A DNA stretch of 16,645 nt from Candidatus Saccharimonadia bacterium (lineage in GTDB: Bacteria; Patescibacteriota; Saccharimonadia; Saccharimonadales; Saccharimonadaceae), in the NCBI GenBank assembly GCA_023259925.1, contig JALRDS010000063.1:1-16645 (forward strand). Direction: 5' to 3'. The notes below the pieces were generated by a model, which saw nothing but the letters and a program-made list of their open reading frames with translations, did not search any database and was not told where the DNA came from. This document shows positions 11,943-16,645 of the stretch, piece by piece (position 1 is the stretch's first letter; each line of letters opens with the position of its first letter). The position numbers were made by a program, and so were the translations under genes.

Positions 11943-14033
11943 ATGACATTTGTTGATGGGTTAAACGAGGCGCAGCGTACTGCTGTACTGGCTAAAGATG
12001 GGCCGCTGCTTATTTTGGCAGGTGCCGGTAGCGGGAAAACAAAAACACTTACCCACAGGATAGGTTACTTAATTGGTGAGCAAAACGTGTGGCCGAATCA
12101 AATTCTGGCGGTCACATTTACTAATAAGGCCGCTCGTGAAATGCGTGAACGGCTTGCTGAACTGCTGGGACAGCCAAATTCACGTGGATTCATGCCATGG
12201 ATGGGCACATTTCATGGCATATGTGTTCGGTTGCTGCGGCAAGATGGCGCCGCGATTGGCATCGCGTCAAATTTCGTTATTTATGATGAGGACGATAGGC
12301 AGGGCTTGATTAAACAGGCTATGAAGCTCGAGTCAATTACCGACAGGCAAATAAAGCCACGTGCAGTCAGCAGTGCAATATCAGCAGCCAAAAACGATAT
12401 GATTGACCCGAAGGCGTACGAGCAGACGGCTAACTATCCGTTTCAAAAATCAGTCGCTAAATTGTATACAGCGTATGAACGGTTACGTAAAGAGGCTGGC
12501 GCGCTGGACTTTGATGACTTACTACTTGAAGTTGCTCGTCTTTTTACCGAACAACCAGACGTGCGTGATAAGTGGCGACAGCAGTTCAGGCATATTCTGA
12601 TTGATGAGTATCAAGACACGAACGCAGCGCAGTACGCGATTGTAAAAAGCTTGGTGGGCCCTGAGCGAAATATTTGCGTAGTGGGGGATGATTGGCAGAG
12701 CATATATAGTTGGCGTGGAGCAGACTTTCGAAACATCTTGAATTTTGAGCGAGACTTCCCGGGTGCGCTTGTAGTAAAGCTTGAGCAAAACTATCGTTCA
12801 ACCGGTGCTATTTTAGAAGCAGCTAATAATGTAATTACAAAAAATACAGAGCGGACTGATAAAAAACTATGGACGAGCGAAGGGCAAGGCGAGCCCGTGC
12901 AGATTCATGAGTTGTATGATGAGGCCGAGGAGGCTCAGTTGGTGGCGAGTAGAATCTCAGCACAAACCGCTATGGGGGCGCGGCGACCAGACGAGTTTGC
13001 TGTTCTGTATCGTACGAATGCGCAAAGTTACACGCTCGAACGCGCACTACTTCAAGCGCGCGTGCCGTATCAGATAGTTGGCGGTGTGCGATTCTATGAC
13101 CGTAAGGAAATAAAAGACGTGATTGCCTACCTTCGGGTAATGTATCAGCCTAATGATCGCATGAGCTTCTCTCGAATTGCAAACATTCCTGCGCGTGGTC
13201 TTGGGGCAAGTAGTTTAGAGCGGTTTATGAGCTGGCAGAGTGGAAGTGGTCTTAGTATTATTGATGCGTTGCAGCGTGTGTCGGAGATCGATGGTTTGAC
13301 ACCGCGCGCAAAAAAATCATTTGCCTCATTAGGTGAACTGCTCGCGAGCTTTGACCCTATGCACGATGAGCCAAGCGGCATAATTGAGACGTTATTACAA
13401 AAAAGTGGCTACCTAACCTACTTGCGAGACGGTACGCCACAGGCTGAAGATCGTGAAGAAAATGTAAGCTCGCTCGTGAGTGATGCCAAAACATTTGCTT
13501 CGTTACCTGATTTCTTGGCTGAGGTGGCGTTGATGACGAGTGCAGATGAATCAAAGTCGGAACCGAGTGTGACGTTAATGACACTCCATGCTGCTAAAGG
13601 TTTAGAGTTCCCAGTTGTATTTATAGTAGGTATGGAGGAGGGTATTTTCCCTCACTCGCGGATTCATGAAAGCGGGCCGAGCGAGCTCGAAGAGGAGCGA
13701 CGACTGTGTTATGTTGGGATGACGCGAGCTAGGCAAGAGTTGCATCTAAGTTTTGCGGCATCACGATTGCAATTTGGTCAACGTGGCTACAATCCACCAT
13801 CACGATTCCTAGAAGACATGGGATCCGGGGCAATGATGACTGGCAGGCAGCAGCTTCAAGATGACCTGTATGAAGAAAATCTGCCGTCGTACGACATCAA
13901 CGATCGAGTTCGATCAGCGCAGTTTGGTGACGGGACTGTTATAGATGTTGATGGCATGGCAGTCAGTGTTGCGTTTGATAGCGGGCAAATGAAAAAACTG
14001 AATATCGAGTACGCCCGTCTAACGGCTCTCTAA
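11943..14033 (+). CDS. pcrA: UvrD/PcrA-type superfamily 1 DNA helicase
   Basis: 696 residues from the ATG at 11943; an in-frame TTG at 11934 is rejected because it overlaps the TATAAT box. Helicase motifs in order: Q motif (LNEAQRTAV, Gln11), Walker A AGAGSGKT (Lys32), Ia VTFTNKAAREM, II IDEYQD (220-225), III GDDWQSIYSWRGAD, IV LEQNYRS, V MTLHAAKGLEFPVVF and VI YVGMTRAR. The C terminus (NDRVRSAQFGDGTV ... MKKLNIEYARL) matches the Tudor-like tail of PcrA that contacts RNA polymerase. It is a 3'-5' ATP-dependent helicase for repair and replication-transcription conflicts. Length is slightly below the usual 720-740. It appears to be transcribed separately from the tpiA group. Confidence 0.95.
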   Translation: MTFVDGLNEAQRTAVLAKDGPLLILAGAGSGKTKTLTHRIGYLIGEQNVWPNQILAVTFTNKAAREMRERLAELLGQPNSRGFMPWMGTFHGICVRLLRQDGAAIGIASNFVIYDEDDRQGLIKQAMKLESITDRQIKPRAVSSAISAAKNDMIDPKAYEQTANYPFQKSVAKLYTAYERLRKEAGALDFDDLLLEVARLFTEQPDVRDKWRQQFRHILIDEYQDTNAAQYAIVKSLVGPERNICVVGDDWQSIYSWRGADFRNILNFERDFPGALVVKLEQNYRSTGAILEAANNVITKNTERTDKKLWTSEGQGEPVQIHELYDEAEEAQLVASRISAQTAMGARRPDEFAVLYRTNAQSYTLERALLQARVPYQIVGGVRFYDRKEIKDVIAYLRVMYQPNDRMSFSRIANIPARGLGASSLERFMSWQSGSGLSIIDALQRVSEIDGLTPRAKKSFASLGELLASFDPMHDEPSGIIETLLQKSGYLTYLRDGTPQAEDREENVSSLVSDAKTFASLPDFLAEVALMTSADESKSEPSVTLMTLHAAKGLEFPVVFIVGMEEGIFPHSRIHESGPSELEEERRLCYVGMTRARQELHLSFAASRLQFGQRGYNPPSRFLEDMGSGAMMTGRQQLQDDLYEENLPSYDINDRVRSAQFGDGTVIDVDGMAVSVAFDSGQMKKLNIEYARLTAL

Positions 14034-14048
14034 TCTGTTACTTACAAG

Positions 14049-14097
14049 TTGTATTTGCTATAATAATACAAGTAGCGTAATTAATTACGACTTACGA
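14049..14097 (+). promoter_or_regulatory. Promoter and palindromic operator region of the Rpf-like gene
   Basis: A perfect -10 TATAAT (14059-14064) sits in the loop of a 7-bp inverted repeat TTGTATT/AATACAA (14049-14055 and 14065-14071). Downstream of the expected start site lies the 14-bp perfect palindrome CGTAATTAATTACG (14076-14089), overlapping the first of two TTACGA direct repeats (14085-14090, 14092-14097). These are plausible repressor sites; no binding protein can be named. The -35 is weak. Confidence 0.5.
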
Positions 14098-14102
14098 TTC
14101 AA

Positions 14103-15272
14103 ATGCAGCGCGGTGAACTAATAACGCGCAGATGTATGAAGCAAGCAATTCACTCACTGTCTCCATTTTATATTCTCATTGCCTGCCTTGCAGGTTTGTT
14201 TGCTGTGGTTGGTGCGCTTGCCATACCAAAGGCCCAGGCGCTTAGTGGTGGCGAGCGTTTGTTTATTATTCATGATCGCGGCGTGGAACGAGGCATTATT
14301 AGTGATGCGAGCAGCATTCGTGAAGTACTCCAAAAAGCTGATATTCCATTAGATAAAAATGACCGTGTTGAGCCAGGGCTTGATGATGAGCTCGTAACCA
14401 ATCAATACCAAGTGAATATATATAGGGCTCGTCCAGTTCTGATTGCTGATGGGAGTGTTCGTCAGCTGGTGATGAGTGCCTATCAAACTCCAAAACAAAT
14501 CGCCGCGCATGCTGGTATTGAGCTGCGCGATGAAGACATTGCAGCAGTCGATCTAAGTAATAATTTCGTACGGGACGGTGCAAGTTTACTCATGACAATA
14601 GACCGTGCGATTCCCATTAAATTGCAACTATACGGTAAAGCAGATACGGTATATACCCAAGCGAACACTGTTGGTGAGTTTTTGACAGAAAAAGACATTA
14701 AGCTTGGCGATAAAGATGACATGTCGCATGAGCCAACGGACCGAATGACGGAAAATATGAATCTGCGAATTTGGCGTAATGGCAAGCAAACGGTTACGAA
14801 AGAAGAGTCTGTTGCCTTCGAAGTTGAGCAAATTCAAGATGCTAATAGGGAAGTTGGCTATCGTAATGTGGATTCACCGGGAAAAGCTGGCAAGAAAATG
14901 GTGACCTACGAAATTATAATGCAAGACGGACGCGAGGTGAGCCGTAAGGTTATTCAAACCGTGGTAACGGAACAGCCAACTAAACAAGTGGAAACAGTAG
15001 GTAGTAAACCAAGCTTTTCTGGTGATTTTGCGGCCGCATTAGCGAAGCTCCGTGCCTGTGAGTCGGGTGGCAATTACGCTAATAAAAATAACCCATTGTA
15101 TCGCGGGGCATACCAGTTTGGTTACCAGACCTGGGGTAATAAATATGGTATCTACGATCCGGCTGATGCGAGTCCTGCCCAACAGGATCAGGCCGCGCGA
15201 GAACTATACGAACGGCGTGGATGGCAGCCATGGCCACACTGTGGCGCCAGCTTACCGGATACTTACAGGTAG
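14103..15272 (+). CDS. Secreted RpfB-like murein hydrolase (DUF348-G5-Rpf)
   Basis: 389 residues from the ATG at 14103; Met12 (14136) is an alternative that leaves a more standard signal peptide. A hydrophobic N-terminal segment (about 22-41, ending PKAQA) suggests export or anchoring. DUF348 (YabE-type) units occupy about 50-105, 106-165 and 168-220. A G5 domain covers about 235-300 and a transglycosylase-like Rpf domain about 305-389. The Rpf domain has LRACESGGNY with catalytic Glu320, then YRGAYQFGYQTW and the Cys pair C319/C380. This is the architecture of actinobacterial RpfB, which cleaves peptidoglycan glycan strands and promotes growth or resuscitation. The following gene is rsmA, 9 bp away, as rpfB-ksgA is in Actinobacteria. 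In an epibiont it could remodel its own wall or act on a host wall (inference). Confidence 0.92.
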   Translation: MQRGELITRRCMKQAIHSLSPFYILIACLAGLFAVVGALAIPKAQALSGGERLFIIHDRGVERGIISDASSIREVLQKADIPLDKNDRVEPGLDDELVTNQYQVNIYRARPVLIADGSVRQLVMSAYQTPKQIAAHAGIELRDEDIAAVDLSNNFVRDGASLLMTIDRAIPIKLQLYGKADTVYTQANTVGEFLTEKDIKLGDKDDMSHEPTDRMTENMNLRIWRNGKQTVTKEESVAFEVEQIQDANREVGYRNVDSPGKAGKKMVTYEIIMQDGREVSRKVIQTVVTEQPTKQVETVGSKPSFSGDFAAALAKLRACESGGNYANKNNPLYRGAYQFGYQTWGNKYGIYDPADASPAQQDQAARELYERRGWQPWPHCGASLPDTYR

Positions 15273-15281
15273 CATGAAGGC

Positions 15282-16055
15282 ATGAGTGGTCCGAAAAAAG
15301 AACTAGGCCAGCACTGGCTAACAGATCGGTTTATGCTCGGTGAGATTGCCGATTCAGCTAACATCACATCAAGTGATACCGTGCTTGAAATTGGGCCGGG
15401 ACTAGGTACACTCACCTCAGAATTGTTACGACGCGCTAAAGACGTTATAGCCGTGGAATTTGATCCAGATCTAGCAAAAAAACTTCCTGGGCAATTTCCT
15501 GGAACTAGCCTAACCGTGCTGAACGAAGACATCTTATCGTTTGATCTTGGTACGCTGCCTGCTGAGTATGTGGTTGTTGCGAACGTGCCATACTATATAA
15601 CCAGCAAAATTGTAAAAAAACTCATGACTGCGTCAAATAAGCCACGCACGGCTGTATTGTTAGTGCAGAAAGAAGTCGCTGAACGCATAGCGGCCGGTCC
15701 AGGTGAAATGAGTATATTATCGATTGCCGCCCAGGTGTACGCCGAAGCCCACTTGGGAATCGAAGTGCCAAAAGAATTCTTTACACCGCCACCAAAAGTT
15801 GACTCGCAGGTGATAGTTTTACAGTCTCGTGACGTGCCTTTGGTGACCGTAGCTGAGGACAAGCAATTTTTTCGGCTTGTTAAAGCCGGGTTTTCTGCAA
15901 AGCGAAAAAAACTTCGCTCGAGTTTATCGGGCGGTCTTGGTATAGCTAAGAGTGAGGTCGAAGACCTGCTGAAGCTCGCTGGCATTTCACCCGATGCACG
16001 TGCCGAAGATCTAGCAATAACCGACTGGCTTCGCTTGATGGAGCATGTTGATTGA
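15282..16055 (+). CDS. rsmA: 16S rRNA (adenine1518-N6/adenine1519-N6)-dimethyltransferase
   Basis: 257 residues, ATG start after a GAAGG purine stretch. It dimethylates two adjacent adenosines in the 3' hairpin of 16S rRNA using S-adenosylmethionine, a late step in 30S assembly. Motifs: N-terminal KKELGQHWLTD, SAM motif I LEIGPGLGTLT, acidic VEFDPDL, NEDIL, the catalytic NVPYYITS (usually NLPYNISS), QKEVAERI, FTPPPKVDS and the C-terminal GFSAKRKKLRSSL. Length is near the usual 260-280. The gene is 9 bp after the Rpf-like gene, and its stop overlaps the start of the next gene by 4 nt, so the three probably form an operon. Confidence 0.96.
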   Translation: MSGPKKELGQHWLTDRFMLGEIADSANITSSDTVLEIGPGLGTLTSELLRRAKDVIAVEFDPDLAKKLPGQFPGTSLTVLNEDILSFDLGTLPAEYVVVANVPYYITSKIVKKLMTASNKPRTAVLLVQKEVAERIAAGPGEMSILSIAAQVYAEAHLGIEVPKEFFTPPPKVDSQVIVLQSRDVPLVTVAEDKQFFRLVKAGFSAKRKKLRSSLSGGLGIAKSEVEDLLKLAGISPDARAEDLAITDWLRLMEHVD

Positions 16056-16645
16056 GCCGGCTCAGGTATGGCATCTCATCTGCAAATGATGGCTCAATGT
16101 CGAAAGCAGTTGACGACGAACAGCGACGAGCTAACCAAGAATTATTTTTACAATCCTTCGGCAGTAGCTCAGAGCAAGCCATTCTGGTGAAACTTGATTA
16201 CGGCAGTGATGATTTTTGCCGCTATTACACAGTTGATTCGTCAATGGCTGGCGACGGTATGACGAGGCCGTCTAGTGTTACGGCCGATGCACTGTTCACT
16301 ACAGAGCAAAATATAGCACTACTTCTTCCGGTTGCCGACTGCATTGCAGCGGTGCTGTACGACACCTCAAAGAGGGTAATTGGATTAGCTCATCTGGGTA
16401 GGCATAACCTTGAACAGCAGGGCGGCAAGTATGTGATTGAGTATATGGCAACACAATTTCTTTCGACGCCAAGCGATGTTTGTGTATGGCTTAGCCCGGC
16501 GGCTGGCAGGTTGAACTACCCGCTATACACTTTTGACAATCGAAGTCTACACGACGTAGCGTTGGAGCAGTTGCTATCGGCAGGGGTTGAGGGAGCGAAC
16601 ATTCAAGTGGATAGCCGTGATACAACCACAGATAAATCATTTTTC
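16052..16645 (+). CDS. Laccase-domain protein of the YfiH/YlmD family, 3'-truncated by the window
   Basis: 198 codons are visible and the frame runs off the end. The only start near the front is a TTG at 16052 that overlaps the rsmA stop (TTGA); an in-frame TGA at 16049 excludes anything earlier, and the next candidate is the ATG at 16097. The order of motifs fits the multicopper polyphenol oxidase/purine nucleoside phosphorylase family: N-terminal LRYGISSANDGSMS, then VTADALFTT, ADC (metal-binding Cys) and GLAHLGRHNL, where the family usually has HAGWRG. The His of that motif is kept but the Trp is not. The later SPAAGRLNYPLY matches the usual GPxIGxxxYxV region loosely. Family members often act on purine nucleosides or on cell-wall metabolism; the role here is not established. 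Confidence 0.78.
   Translation, partial: MSRLRYGISSANDGSMSKAVDDEQRRANQELFLQSFGSSSEQAILVKLDYGSDDFCRYYTVDSSMAGDGMTRPSSVTADALFTTEQNIALLLPVADCIAAVLYDTSKRVIGLAHLGRHNLEQQGGKYVIEYMATQFLSTPSDVCVWLSPAAGRLNYPLYTFDNRSLHDVALEQLLSAGVEGANIQVDSRDTTTDKSFF

Noticed and set aside
1..16645. CRISPR array or tandem repeat array
   Set aside because: No regularly spaced direct repeats were seen anywhere in the window.

Overview
The window looks like a chromosomal segment of a Candidatus Saccharibacteria (TM7, Patescibacteria/CPR) genome. The support is the gene repertoire: sortase-type surface proteins with DUF11-like domains, a DUF348-G5-Rpf murein hydrolase, and lean housekeeping genes with GTG/TTG starts. Several start codons lie only 5-9 nt after a -10 box, which suggests leaderless mRNAs. 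UGA acts as a stop (for example at the end of rsmA), so this is not a UGA-recoding CPR lineage. The taxonomic call is inferred from gene content, not from a marker gene.

Layout. Positions 1-2213: the 3' end of folD, a lone receiver-domain response regulator divergent from a GAF-histidine kinase, and a small basic membrane protein. Positions 2242-6448 are a surface-protein block on the minus strand. It holds an LPQTG-anchored protein, a GC-rich secreted protein of unknown function with a structured leader of about 410 nt, and a larger LPETG-anchored DUF11 protein. Positions 6673-7165 carry a second GC-rich ORFan on the plus strand with its own promoter, a long 3' hairpin and a terminator. tRNA-Glu(UUC) follows. 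Positions 7454-16645 are all plus strand: a GH5 glucanase-like enzyme, pgk, tpiA, a disordered tail-anchored protein, a PcrA/UvrD helicase, an RpfB-like protein, rsmA (ksgA) and the start of a laccase-domain (YfiH/YlmD) gene.

How the genes work together: pgk and tpiA are adjacent steps of lower glycolysis. The Rpf-like gene next to rsmA repeats a neighbourhood known from Actinobacteria (rpfB-ksgA). The two LPXTG proteins share a fixed-spacing module just before the sorting signal and are probably anchored by a sortase encoded elsewhere.

The most unusual feature is at 3133-4759. The GC-rich secreted-protein gene sits between two complex inverted repeats. Each has the same order of conserved blocks (17, 9, about 16 and 6 nt) around an unrelated central hairpin. 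The right copy lies in the 5' leader, downstream of a strong minus-strand promoter. The left copy overlaps the stop codon and 3' UTR. This could be a mobile or invertible cassette, or an mRNA whose 5' and 3' ends pair around the ORF. The leader also contains three mutually complementary segments that could form alternative hairpins.
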